From positions 1 through 7,354 of the forward strand of contig CAMGMW010000056.1 in NCBI GenBank assembly GCA_946059285.1: a DNA stretch of 7,354 nt, written 5' to 3'. Below the pieces are notes generated by a model, which did no database searches, was not told the origin of the DNA, and saw only the letters and a program-made list of their open reading frames with translations. The position numbers and the translations under genes were made by a program. Source of the DNA: an uncultured Clostridia bacterium. GTDB lineage: Bacteria > Bacillota_A > Clostridia > Oscillospirales > Oscillospiraceae. Below are positions 1 to 6,630 of this stretch, in pieces. Every line of letters starts with the position of its first letter. The first letter of the stretch is position 1.

Positions 1-714
1 CATGCCGGTTGCTGCCGAACACTCAAGCTGACGACCGATGGAATTGATCTCATAGCCGAACTTCGTTCGTTTCAACACAAAGGTAATAATGATAACGATC
101 GCAATCGCCAGAATAATCGCATAAGTAACGCGGAATCGAGGATCAATTTTCGGAAGGACTGCCGTATCCATGACTGCGTATGTGGAGTCATAAGACTGAT
201 CACCCTGATGGAAAGCCTTGCACATGAAGTTGGTCAGACCGATGGCAATGTAGTTGAGCATCATGGTGGAAACAACCACATTGACATTCAGCAGCGCCTT
301 CAGCAGTGCCGGAATCATGGCATAAAGCGCGGCAAACAGAGCTCCTGCCAGCAGTGCCAGCGGGATATGCAAATAGGCTGGCAGACCCAACGCTCCAATT
401 CCGTAATAGCCCGCGCCGACCAGCGCTGCTGCATAAGCGCCGATATAGAGCTGACCTTCAATGCCGATATTCCAAATGCCCGCCTTAAAGGAAAACGCGG
501 TGGCAATGCCGGTCATAATAATCGGGCACGCAAAACCGAGGGTCATCATCCAATTGCTCAGGCTGCCAAAGCCGCCCTTGATAATCAGCCCATAAATCTC
601 AAAGGGGTTGTATCCGATGATCAGCGCAAAAACTGCGCCGACGAAAAACGCAAGGAACAGTGGAATCAGCCTGTTCAACACGTTGCATATGCTTTGTCTT
701 CTACCTAACAGCAT
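1..714 (-). CDS. BMP/nucleoside-type ABC transporter permease, C-terminus cut by window edge
   Basis: The frame is open from an ATG at 714 to the window edge, giving 238 residues with no stop. The protein is strongly hydrophobic, with about six visible membrane segments (roughly residues 16-34, 57-75, 84-105, 116-140, 143-163, 197-214). Family hallmarks of BPD_transp_2 permeases (YufP/NupP, RbsC-like) are the NIGIEGQ motif at 82-88, VVVSTMMLNYIA at 146-157, and the start of the cytoplasmic EAA-like loop (INSIGRQ at 223-229), which docks on the ATPase. Such permeases usually run about 340-370 residues, so roughly a third is missing beyond position 1. By family knowledge it forms the membrane channel together with a second permease, probably the next gene. 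The start is fixed by an AGGAGG site 7 nt upstream and by a 10-nt overlap with the end of the ATPase gene, which suggests translational coupling. Confidence 0.93.
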   Translation of the reverse strand, partial: MLLGRRQSICNVLNRLIPLFLAFFVGAVFALIIGYNPFEIYGLIIKGGFGSLSNWMMTLGFACPIIMTGIATAFSFKAGIWNIGIEGQLYIGAYAAALVGAGYYGIGALGLPAYLHIPLALLAGALFAALYAMIPALLKALLNVNVVVSTMMLNYIAIGLTNFMCKAFHQGDQSYDSTYAVMDTAVLPKIDPRFRVTYAIILAIAIVIIITFVLKRTKFGYEINSIGRQLECSAATGM

Positions 715-2306
715 TCCGCTTCCTCCTCTCGGGAGTCCGTTTTCGTACCGATCCTCTCCTGCTTCTTGGCGCCCGACATATATAGGCCAAGCTCATTAAA
801 GGATACCTCGTCGGCAATGAATTCGCCTGTAATCTCACCATTGTGGAACACAATGATACGGTCTGCCAGGCTCTTAATCTCAGTCAGTTCGGAGGAAATC
901 AGAAGAACCGCCTTTTTCTCATCCCTCATGCGAAGGATGCTTCTGTAGATAAACTCCGTCGCGCCGACATCGATGCCTCGCGTGGGCTGGCTCATCAGGA
1001 GCACATCCGGGTTGCTGCTGAACTCTCTGGCAACGATGACCTTCTGTCCGTTGCCGCCGGACAGCGCGCTGACCTCCGGATCTTCTCCTGACAGACGAAT
1101 GTCATATTCCTCCACCAGCGTTTTCATATTTTTCTTAATTGACTTGCGGTTCATCAATCCGCCGCGGCAATACCGCTTCTGACCATGGTAGCCGGAAATC
1201 AGATTGCTGCTGACAGACATTGAAAGGCACAGTCCCTGCCTGTAGCGGTCCTCCGGGATGATACCCAGACCCTCCTGGCGCAGCTCGTCCGGGTGCATAT
1301 GCAGGACCTCCCGCCCCTTAATCCTAACGCTGCCCGTCGCCGGCTTCATCAGACCGGTCAGCAGATACATCAGCTCCGTCTGTCCGTTGCCCTCAATACC
1401 GGCGACACCGAGAACCTCATTTTCATGGATCTTGAAACTGACATCATTGACCACCGTACGTCCCTCTGAGTTCTTGCCGCTTAAGTGTGATACCTCATAA
1501 AGGACCTTATCATAATTGACCGGTTCATTACTCTTCTTCACGGACAGCAGAACGGGACGGCCGACCATCATCTCCGCCAGAGATTCCATTGTCGCGTTTT
1601 CGTCATTCGGCACTGTGCCGACCAGTTTCCCGCGCCGCATCACGCTGATGTAGTCAGCGCAGCGCTTGACCTCATTGAGCTTATGCGTAATGATGATGAC
1701 CGTTTGCCCCATTCGCTTCAGGTCCTGAATCTTATCGATCAATTCATCAATTTCCTGCGGGATCAGCACCGCCGTCGGCTCATCCAGAATCAGGACCTTG
1801 ACCTCACGGTAGAGCATCTTCAATATCTCCACGCGCTGCCGTGCGCCAACGGAAAGATCCCGGATTTTGTCATTAGGATTCAAATTGAAATTATATTTTT
1901 TTATCAGCTCATCGACTTTTTGACGTTCCAGAGCATTATCAATGATCGGAAGATTGATCGATCTCTTTCCGATCCGAAGCTTCTTTTTTATTTCCAACCC
2001 GAGCAGCACGTTTTCATATACCGTTAAGCTCGGTGAGAGTTTAAAGTGCTGATGCACCATGCCGATGCCATTTGAAATTGCGTCCTTCGGCGAATTCATT
2101 TTTACCGGTGCATCCTCGAAGAAAATCTGTCCAGAGGTCGGCTGCAGCAAACCATACAGCATATTCATCAGCGTGGTTTTGCCCGCCCCGTTTTCTCCGA
2201 TGATTGCGCGGATCTCGCCCTTCTGTACCTCAAAATCAATGCCGTCATTTGCGGTGAAGTCGCCGAATTTTTTCGTAAGCTTTTCAACTCTTATGATTCC
2301 ACTCAA
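705..2306 (-). CDS. BMP/nucleoside-type ABC transporter ATPase, two fused ATP-binding domains, TTG start
   Basis: This 533-residue protein has two ABC domains in tandem, as in YufO/NupO and the sugar ATPase RbsA, and would energise import through the neighbouring permeases. Domain 1 is complete: Walker A GENGAGKTT at 37-45, signature LSVGARQ at 151-157, Walker B VLILDEPTAV at 171-180, switch histidine H208. Domain 2 carries the family's degenerate Walker A (GIEGNGQTE at 303-311, lysine absent), PEDRYRQGL at 351-359, signature LSGGNGQK at 415-422 and QPTRGIDVGA at 440-449. The second Walker B glutamate is replaced, as is usual in this family. The frame stays open upstream to 2405, but the best start is TTG at 2304-2306: a GGGAGG site sits 10 nt before it and the ABC fold begins directly after it (IIRVEKLTKKFG). 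Upstream residues look non-homologous and would run through a stem-loop. The C-terminus ends in an acidic tail. Confidence 0.95.
   Translation of the reverse strand: MSGIIRVEKLTKKFGDFTANDGIDFEVQKGEIRAIIGENGAGKTTLMNMLYGLLQPTSGQIFFEDAPVKMNSPKDAISNGIGMVHQHFKLSPSLTVYENVLLGLEIKKKLRIGKRSINLPIIDNALERQKVDELIKKYNFNLNPNDKIRDLSVGARQRVEILKMLYREVKVLILDEPTAVLIPQEIDELIDKIQDLKRMGQTVIIITHKLNEVKRCADYISVMRRGKLVGTVPNDENATMESLAEMMVGRPVLLSVKKSNEPVNYDKVLYEVSHLSGKNSEGRTVVNDVSFKIHENEVLGVAGIEGNGQTELMYLLTGLMKPATGSVRIKGREVLHMHPDELRQEGLGIIPEDRYRQGLCLSMSVSSNLISGYHGQKRYCRGGLMNRKSIKKNMKTLVEEYDIRLSGEDPEVSALSGGNGQKVIVAREFSSNPDVLLMSQPTRGIDVGATEFIYRSILRMRDEKKAVLLISSELTEIKSLADRIIVFHNGEITGEFIADEVSFNELGLYMSGAKKQERIGTKTDSREEEAECC
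722..727 (-). promoter_or_regulatory. Ribosome binding site of the permease gene, inside the ATPase gene
   Basis: On the minus strand AGGAGG is followed after 7 nt by the ATG at 714. It lies in the last codons of the ATPase gene, so ribosomes finishing the ATPase can re-initiate here. It decides the permease start. Confidence 0.85.
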
Positions 2307-2316
2307 TCTTGCTCTA

Positions 2317-2322
2317 CCTCCC
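2317..2322 (-). promoter_or_regulatory. Ribosome binding site selecting the TTG start of the ATPase
   Basis: Minus-strand GGGAGG is followed by 10 nt and then TTG at 2306-2304. No comparable site precedes the upstream in-frame TTG (2405) or ATG (2381), both of which lie inside a stem-loop. The long spacing and TTG codon suggest modest translation compared with the binding-protein gene, which has AGGAGGG and ATG. Confidence 0.75.
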
Positions 2323-2366
2323 GGTTTCGGCGTATACGACAGAAAAGCATTTATGCCTCTGTTTAT

Positions 2367-2405
2367 TTGGGCTACTGCCATGCCACAGACACGGCAGTAG
2401 CCCAA
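2367..2405 (-). promoter_or_regulatory. Intercistronic stem-loop between binding-protein and ATPase genes
   Basis: Arms TTGGGCTACTGCC (2367-2379) and GGCAGTAGCCCAA (2393-2405) are perfect 13-bp complements around a 13-nt loop. On the transcribed (minus) strand the stem is followed by AAATAAACAG and not by a U-tract, so it is not a standard intrinsic terminator. Its place just after the first gene of an importer operon matches hairpins that stabilise the upstream mRNA part or partly attenuate downstream genes, giving more binding protein than ATPase. The structure is read directly; the role is inferred. Confidence 0.7.
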
Positions 2406-2451
2406 TACGCATACAGTCTAAAATTTTACATTATTGCCGGAATAATCAGAA

Positions 2452-3645
2452 TCACTTTCTACCGTTCTTGACCCACTCGGTATAGTCAACGCCGGGATGC
2501 TTTGCCTGCCAGTTTTCAAACTCACCGGCTTCCGCATCATACTCCTGCTCCAGGAAGTAGTTGTAGATCACAAACTCTCCGCTGACGATACGATCTTCCC
2601 AAGCCTTGATATTGTCGCGGATACGGTTCCACGCTTCCTGATCGCAGCCCTCTACCGTGCCAACATAGGACATATCGGTCAGACCGACAACGCCGGATTC
2701 AACGCCCCAGTAGTACTCGTTGGTGCCCTTCAGGGTGCCTTCCTGCCACTCAGTGATGATATTGGTGACCATCGCGGTCGTGTTGTGCAGAACAGAGGTC
2801 GCCACAACGCCCGGCTCCTTGTCGTCCTGGAAGCTGTCGCAGCCGAGAACATAAGCGCCGTTCTGTTTGCCTGTGGTGAAGGTTGCCAGCGCGCCGGTAC
2901 CAAGGACCGGCCACATTGCTTCAACTTTCTGGTTGACAAACATGTTTTCCGCAATCTGCATGTTCAGCGCGGAGTCGGTGTAGCTGCCGGTGTAGTCATG
3001 GATCAAGGTGACATCCAGCCCCTCGTTTTCCTTATACCACTGGATGATCTGCTGCTCGGCGGAACGGGAACGGCACTGGTTAACGGACTCGCCGGCATTG
3101 ATCGTGCCAATCGTCACACCGGGATTATTCACCTGCCAGTCAAACATCACGTTCTCGTCCTTTGCCAGCTCGATCATGGCGATCGTAGCCATGGCTGCCC
3201 ACTCATGCAGAGCGGTGAACGGCTCGATCAGATTTTCCTGCGTGCCAGGTCCGGGAAGGCCCTTGCCGAGGACAACAAACTTCGTGTCGGGATAGTCTAC
3301 GGAAGCAGCCTTAACATAGTCAATGATGACCCAGTCCAGGCAAATGATCAGTGGATAGCCTTCATTTGCAAGGGTACGGATAAATGTATCCGCTTCAGAA
3401 GCTGCGGTGGCCTCGACCAAAACGCCGTCAATGCCATACTTTTCAACCATCTGGTCAAAACCGGTCTTCGCGCCGTCATTATAACCCTGGTCACCGAGGC
3501 CGCCCTCCTGAAGGATGATAGCAACCTTGTTTGCCATCGGGTTGTCATTGTCCGGCTTCTTTTCGCTTTCGTCCTCGTTACCGCTGCAAGCTACCATCGC
3601 GAACAGCATACAGAACACCAAAAGCAACGCTAAGATTTTCTTCAT
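2452..3645 (-). CDS. BMP-family ABC transporter substrate-binding lipoprotein
   Basis: This 397-residue protein starts with a lipoprotein signal peptide: MKK, a hydrophobic run, then MVAC with C20 as the predicted lipidated cysteine, followed by an acidic, polar linker to about residue 38. The rest fits the BMP/PnrA (Med) fold: VAIILQEGGLGDQGYNDGA at 41-59 matches the family's G-x-x-D-x-x-F/Y-N motif, YPDTKFVVLG at 118-127 matches the YPDTKF block, and VLGCDSFQDD at 266-275 matches the ligand-binding G-x-D-S block. Known relatives bind nucleosides or purines outside the membrane and deliver them to the cognate permease. The ligand here is not certain: Y55 replaces the usual phenylalanine, and the tail past about residue 300 is rich in acidic and aromatic residues. 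AGGAGGG lies 6 nt before the ATG. It is the first gene of the operon, directly behind the promoter at 3708-3736. Confidence 0.93.
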   Translation of the reverse strand: MKKILALLLVFCMLFAMVACSGNEDESEKKPDNDNPMANKVAIILQEGGLGDQGYNDGAKTGFDQMVEKYGIDGVLVEATAASEADTFIRTLANEGYPLIICLDWVIIDYVKAASVDYPDTKFVVLGKGLPGPGTQENLIEPFTALHEWAAMATIAMIELAKDENVMFDWQVNNPGVTIGTINAGESVNQCRSRSAEQQIIQWYKENEGLDVTLIHDYTGSYTDSALNMQIAENMFVNQKVEAMWPVLGTGALATFTTGKQNGAYVLGCDSFQDDKEPGVVATSVLHNTTAMVTNIITEWQEGTLKGTNEYYWGVESGVVGLTDMSYVGTVEGCDQEAWNRIRDNIKAWEDRIVSGEFVIYNYFLEQEYDAEAGEFENWQAKHPGVDYTEWVKNGRK

Positions 3646-3707
3646 TGTTGACCCTCCTGTTTTTTGTTTCTAAAGTTGTATCTATTCCGATGCCAACTTG
3701 TATCTTG

Positions 3708-3736
3708 ATTATAAAACAATTCTTTGTGCTTTTCAA
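3708..3736 (-). promoter_or_regulatory. SigA-type promoter of the ABC importer operon
   Basis: On the minus strand TTGAAA (3736-3731), a 17-bp spacer and a perfect TATAAT (3713-3708) form a near-consensus housekeeping promoter. Transcription should start near 3701, leaving a leader of about 56 nt before the binding-protein ATG. That leader is too short for a purine riboswitch aptamer plus expression platform. A second, weaker minus-strand match (TTGAAA, 16 bp, TATATA) lies further upstream, with its -10 near 3773-3778, and overlaps the palindrome at 3769-3786. Confidence 0.75.
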
Positions 3737-3768
3737 GCTGACAAATTCTACAAACATTCGACTGATAT

Positions 3769-3786
3769 TTTGTATATAATTACAAA
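3769..3786. promoter_or_regulatory. Palindromic operator candidate, TTTGTA-N6-TACAAA
   Basis: Two perfect 6-bp inverted half-sites flank a central TATAAT, giving an 18-bp palindrome midway between the two promoters. The layout fits a dimeric helix-turn-helix regulator (MarR- or TetR-like size), but no regulator gene is visible to support this. Confidence 0.4.
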
Positions 3787-3841
3787 TTATCGTTTTTCAA
3801 TACAATCCATACTTAATTTGGTGTTTTTTGCATTTTCTATA

Positions 3842-3869
3842 TTGACATTTGTATTTAAAATGTTATACT
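3842..3869 (+). promoter_or_regulatory. SigA-type promoter of the alcohol dehydrogenase gene, extended -10
   Basis: A perfect TTGACA (3842-3847), a 16-bp spacer and TATACT (3864-3869) preceded by TG at 3861-3862 (extended -10) form a strong promoter. Transcription should begin near 3876, giving a leader of about 55 nt. TTTGTA copies at 3848 and 3871 overlap the spacer and the start point, where a bound protein would block polymerase. Confidence 0.8.
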
Positions 3870-3931
3870 ATTTGTAAGCCAAATGATACAGGCTGATGAT
3901 AATATTATAGTAATGGAAAGGAAGAACACTA

Positions 3932-5131
3932 ATGATTACACAAAAACTCGACAATTTTATGATTTGGGTCGGAACACAGATTTTCTTTGGGAAAACCGCA
4001 CTGGAGCATCTTCCGGAAGGGATCGGACGTTTTGGCAAGCGTGTCCTGATCGTTTACGGCGGCGGCAGCATCAAAAAGAACGGCGTTTATGACAAGGTTG
4101 TGAACACTCTCGACGAAAACGACATTTTCCACTGTGAGGTTTCCGGCGTCCAGCCCAACCCGAAGGTGGATGTGATCCGCAAAGGTATCGAAATCGGACG
4201 TGAAAACAAAATCGACGTCATTCTCGCGGTTGGCGGCGGCAGCGTGATCGATACCGCAAAGGCAATCGCCGTTGCGTGCTATGCAGACTGTGACGTCATG
4301 GAAGCCATCAAGGTCAACGGCGGCAACATTCTTTCCGACAAGGTCATTCCTGTGCTATGCGTTCTGACCCTCCCCGCGACCGGCTCTGAAATGGCTACCG
4401 GCAGCGTCTTTGTCGGTGACGATGGCAAAAAGACCAGCTTCCACGGTCCATACATCCGTCCGCGTGTCTCCTTCCTGAATCCTGAATTTACTTACACACT
4501 GCCTCCGAAGCAGACCAAGGCAGGTGCCGCCGATATCATGAGTCACATCATTGAATCCTATTTCTCCAATGAAAAGTGCGCATATCTGCAGGCCCGCACT
4601 GCAGAGGGCATGATGAAGACTCTGATCAAATATGTTCCCATTGCGCTGGAGGAACCGGACAATTACGAAGCGCGTGCAAATATCATGTATTGCGGTTCGT
4701 GGGGGAACAACGGCTATATCGTTAAAGGCAACTATGTCTCTTGGAGCGTCCATATGCTGGAGCAGCCGCTGAACGACATGTTCCACATTACGCATGGCGA
4801 AGGTCTCGCGATCATCACCCCGCATTGGCTGCGTTGGGCAAAAAAGCCGGAAAATCTCTATCGCTATGTTGAGTTCGGTGTCAATGTGTTCGGCATCGAT
4901 CCCTCCCTGCCCGAGGACGAAATCGCTGACAAGGCAATCGAGGCTCTGGAGCATTATTTCTTCGACGTTCTGAAAATGCCGAGAAGACTCCGGGATCTCG
5001 GCGTTACCGCGGATGCTTTCGACGCCTGCGGCAATGTCTTCCTGGATCCCGGCATGAGCGCCTATCAGGCTGATGCATTTGTTCCTCTTACCAAAGAGGC
5101 AGCCATAGAGATCCTCAACGCGGCGCTCTGA
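3932..5131 (+). CDS. Iron-dependent alcohol/aldehyde dehydrogenase, YqhD/butanol dehydrogenase type
   Basis: This 399-residue protein belongs to the group III (Fe-ADH) family and matches its usual length. It should reduce aldehydes to alcohols with NAD(P)H in the cytoplasm. The N-terminal Rossmann-like half has FFGK at 18-21, YGGGSIKKNG at 42-51 (the YqhD/BDH nucleotide loop) and VGGGSVIDTAK at 100-110. TLPATGSEMA at 146-155 is the next family block. The helical C-terminal half holds the four metal ligands D201, H205, H274 and H288, in the contexts DIMSH, VHMLEQ and HITHGEG; their spacing equals that of E. coli YqhD (D194, H198, H267, H281). NADPH preference is suggested by the YqhD-like loop but is not proven. 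The start ATG has AAAGGA 9 nt upstream and gives the typical family N-terminus. The gene has its own promoter and terminator, so it is mainly a single-gene transcript. The true substrate cannot be told from sequence. Confidence 0.95.
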   Translation: MITQKLDNFMIWVGTQIFFGKTALEHLPEGIGRFGKRVLIVYGGGSIKKNGVYDKVVNTLDENDIFHCEVSGVQPNPKVDVIRKGIEIGRENKIDVILAVGGGSVIDTAKAIAVACYADCDVMEAIKVNGGNILSDKVIPVLCVLTLPATGSEMATGSVFVGDDGKKTSFHGPYIRPRVSFLNPEFTYTLPPKQTKAGAADIMSHIIESYFSNEKCAYLQARTAEGMMKTLIKYVPIALEEPDNYEARANIMYCGSWGNNGYIVKGNYVSWSVHMLEQPLNDMFHITHGEGLAIITPHWLRWAKKPENLYRYVEFGVNVFGIDPSLPEDEIADKAIEALEHYFFDVLKMPRRLRDLGVTADAFDACGNVFLDPGMSAYQADAFVPLTKEAAIEILNAAL

Positions 5132-5146
5132 TCCCGCATCATTAAG

Positions 5147-5178
5147 AAAGGGAGCCGATTACCATCGGCTCCCTTTTT
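5147..5178 (+). terminator. Intrinsic terminator after the alcohol dehydrogenase gene
   Basis: A perfect 13-bp stem (AAAGGGAGCCGAT at 5147-5159, ATCGGCTCCCTTT at 5164-5176) with a TACC tetraloop runs into TTTTT at 5174-5178. This is a textbook Rho-independent terminator 15 bp after the stop codon. It ends only 16 bp before the next gene's ATG, with the downstream SD immediately after it. Confidence 0.92.
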
Positions 5179-5194
5179 CCACAGAGGTACTCCT

Positions 5195-6556
5195 ATGAAA
5201 GAACGGCTATCTTCAAAGCTGGGAACCATCCCTATTCCGAAATTGATTTTTCAGGTTTCTCTCCCCATTGCCGTCAGCTCCACGGTGCAGGCGCTCTATA
5301 ACATTGTAGACGGCATTTATGTATCCGGCATCAGTGAGGATGCACTGACCGCGACATCTCTCTTTTTTTCCGTCAATATGATTATGGTTGCGGTCTCCTC
5401 CGGCATGGCAGCCGGCCTGAACACGCTGCTCTCCTTCTCCCTTGGCAGGAAAAGAGGCGACCGTGCATCACAGATCATCATCACAGGTATGCTCCTGTCT
5501 ACGGTGATGTCTGCGCTTTTCGCCTGTCTCGGCTTCTTCGGGGCACGGACGTACTATGGGATTTTTCAGGCAAATGCCAGCATTACACAGTACGGCGTCG
5601 AGTACATGACAATCTGCACGGTCTTGTTTCTCCCGTCCGCGCTGTCGTGTGTCCTGGAGCGCGTCCTGCAAGCCACAAATCACTCTTCTCTGAGTATGGC
5701 AGCGCAAATGAGCGGTGCCGTCGTCAATATCATTCTGGATCCCATTTTGATTTTCGGAAAGCTCGGTCTGCCTGCGCTCGGCATCAAGGGGGCTGCCATT
5801 GCCACGGTCCTCGGTCAGACAGTTGCCGCGCTGCTGGCACTTCTGTTTAATATCACAAAAAACGAGGACTTTCATCTTTCCCTCCGCACATATAAGTTCC
5901 GCTTTTCTACAATCATCGACATTTACCGCGTCGGTCTCCCTGTCACGGTCATGCAGGTCATCGGTACAGTCATGACCTTCTCCATCAACAAGATTTTGAT
6001 GATGTTCTCCTCTACCGCTGTTACGGTATTTGGAATTTATTATAAGATTCAGATGTTTGTATTCATGCAGATTTTTGCTTTCGGGCAAGGCAACACCACA
6101 ATCGTCGCCTACAATCGCGGCGCACGGCAATATGGCAGAATTCGCAAGTCGATCCGATGTACCATGCTCGTCAATGTTTGCATCGCTTTTCTGGGAATGC
6201 TTGTATTTCAGCTTTTTACCGATCCTCTGATTTCTCTTTTCCAGCCGACACAGGAGCTTTTGGTTATGGGGCGGCATGCGCTGCGTGTCATCAGCGTCAT
6301 TTTTCCAATCGAAGCGATTTGTGTCACGTTCAGTTATTCCTTTCAGGGGCTTGGCCACGGTGGATTGAGTCTGATTCACTCCTTCATCCGGCAACTGGTC
6401 TTTCGGGTTCCTTTCGCCTATATTCTCGCCGTAACGGTCGGTCTGGATGCTGTTTGGTATGCGTTTATCATCGCAGAAGTCGCCGCGCTCCTCCTTACCT
6501 CGTTTATGTATTACAATGTTCGGAAAAAAGAACTGATGCAGACAGACGGGCAGTGA
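5195..6556 (+). CDS. MATE-family efflux antiporter (DinF/MepA-like)
   Basis: This 453-residue integral membrane protein has the length and twelve-helix pattern of MATE transporters, which export drugs, dyes or metabolites in exchange for Na+ or H+. Family signatures are LPIAVSSTVQALYNIVDGIY at 23-42 in helix 1, LGRKRGD at 83-89, ERVLQATN at 155-162, NIILDPILIFG at 178-188 followed by LGIKGAAIATVLGQ at 195-208, and AYNRGARQY at 305-313. The second half repeats the first (VGLPVTVMQVIGTVMTFSIN at 246-265 parallels 21-40), as expected from the internal duplication. The start ATG has AGAGGT 6 nt upstream. No promoter fits in the 63-bp gap behind the dehydrogenase, so expression depends on terminator read-through or on a promoter inside the upstream gene. 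Substrate unknown; no regulator gene lies beside it. Confidence 0.93.
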   Translation: MKERLSSKLGTIPIPKLIFQVSLPIAVSSTVQALYNIVDGIYVSGISEDALTATSLFFSVNMIMVAVSSGMAAGLNTLLSFSLGRKRGDRASQIIITGMLLSTVMSALFACLGFFGARTYYGIFQANASITQYGVEYMTICTVLFLPSALSCVLERVLQATNHSSLSMAAQMSGAVVNIILDPILIFGKLGLPALGIKGAAIATVLGQTVAALLALLFNITKNEDFHLSLRTYKFRFSTIIDIYRVGLPVTVMQVIGTVMTFSINKILMMFSSTAVTVFGIYYKIQMFVFMQIFAFGQGNTTIVAYNRGARQYGRIRKSIRCTMLVNVCIAFLGMLVFQLFTDPLISLFQPTQELLVMGRHALRVISVIFPIEAICVTFSYSFQGLGHGGLSLIHSFIRQLVFRVPFAYILAVTVGLDAVWYAFIIAEVAALLLTSFMYYNVRKKELMQTDGQ

Positions 6557-6575
6557 AAAACTACGCTCAGCGGAA

Positions 6576-6606
6576 ACAAGGCCCCCGGTTAATCCGGAGG
6601 CCTTGT
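6576..6606 (+). terminator. Imperfect hairpin after the MATE gene, probable weak terminator
   Basis: ACAAGGCC (6576-6583) pairs with GGCCTTGT (6599-6606); a C/A mismatch is followed by four more pairs and a TTAAT loop. It lies 19 bp after the MATE stop and resembles Clostridia terminators, but the following CCTATCTC has no clean U-tract. Termination is therefore likely but may be inefficient. Confidence 0.5.
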
Positions 6607-6630
6607 CCTATCTCAATATCGTCCATCATA

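Larger units (their letters stand above)
3676..3876. repeat. Cluster of eight TTGTA/TACAA pentamers in the divergent control region
   Basis: TTGTA occurs on the plus strand at 3676, 3698, 3770, 3849 and 3872; TACAA occurs at 3749, 3781 and 3801. By rough hand estimate the AT-rich composition would give about one in this stretch. Two copies are part of an exact 8-bp direct repeat TTGTATCT (3676-3683 and 3698-3705), 22 bp apart, at the start region of the importer transcript. Two more (as TTTGTA, 3848 and 3871), 23 bp apart, flank the -10 box of the dehydrogenase promoter. Spacing of about two helical turns would place bound proteins on one face of the DNA. I read the cluster as candidate operator half-sites; the regulator is not in the window. 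Confidence 0.5.

Noticed and set aside
303..310. Second Walker A and Walker B of the importer ATPase being degenerate (protein residues given)
   Set aside because: Loss of the lysine (GNGQTE) and the QPTRGIDVGA form are normal in the second half of this ATPase family, so this is not a defect.
208..708. 166-codon plus-strand open frame over the permease gene
   Set aside because: It lies wholly within the permease gene, whose motifs and membrane segments are unmistakable; the antisense product is Q/N/H/R-rich without a domain.
2367..2405. Reading the stem-loop as an intrinsic terminator
   Set aside because: Neither strand has a U-tract after the stem, and the operon clearly continues into the ATPase gene.
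2497..3633. 378-codon plus-strand open frame antisense to the binding-protein gene
   Set aside because: It mirrors a clear BMP-family gene almost end to end, has no recognisable domain or SD, and is explained by the codon bias of the real gene.
3646..3701. Possible purine or guanine riboswitch before the importer operon
   Set aside because: The predicted leader is only about 56 nt, with a weak 6-bp AAGTTG/CAACTT pairing; the three-helix aptamer and conserved loop bases are not present.
5468..6394. 308-codon minus-strand open frame antisense to the MATE gene
   Set aside because: The product is very rich in charged residues with no family motif, as expected for the complement of a hydrophobic protein; no promoter or SD supports it.
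6553..6630. GTG at 6553 overlapping the MATE stop as the start of the ATPase remnant
   Set aside because: No SD precedes it, the encoded residues run through the hairpin at 6576-6606, and they show no similarity to the family.
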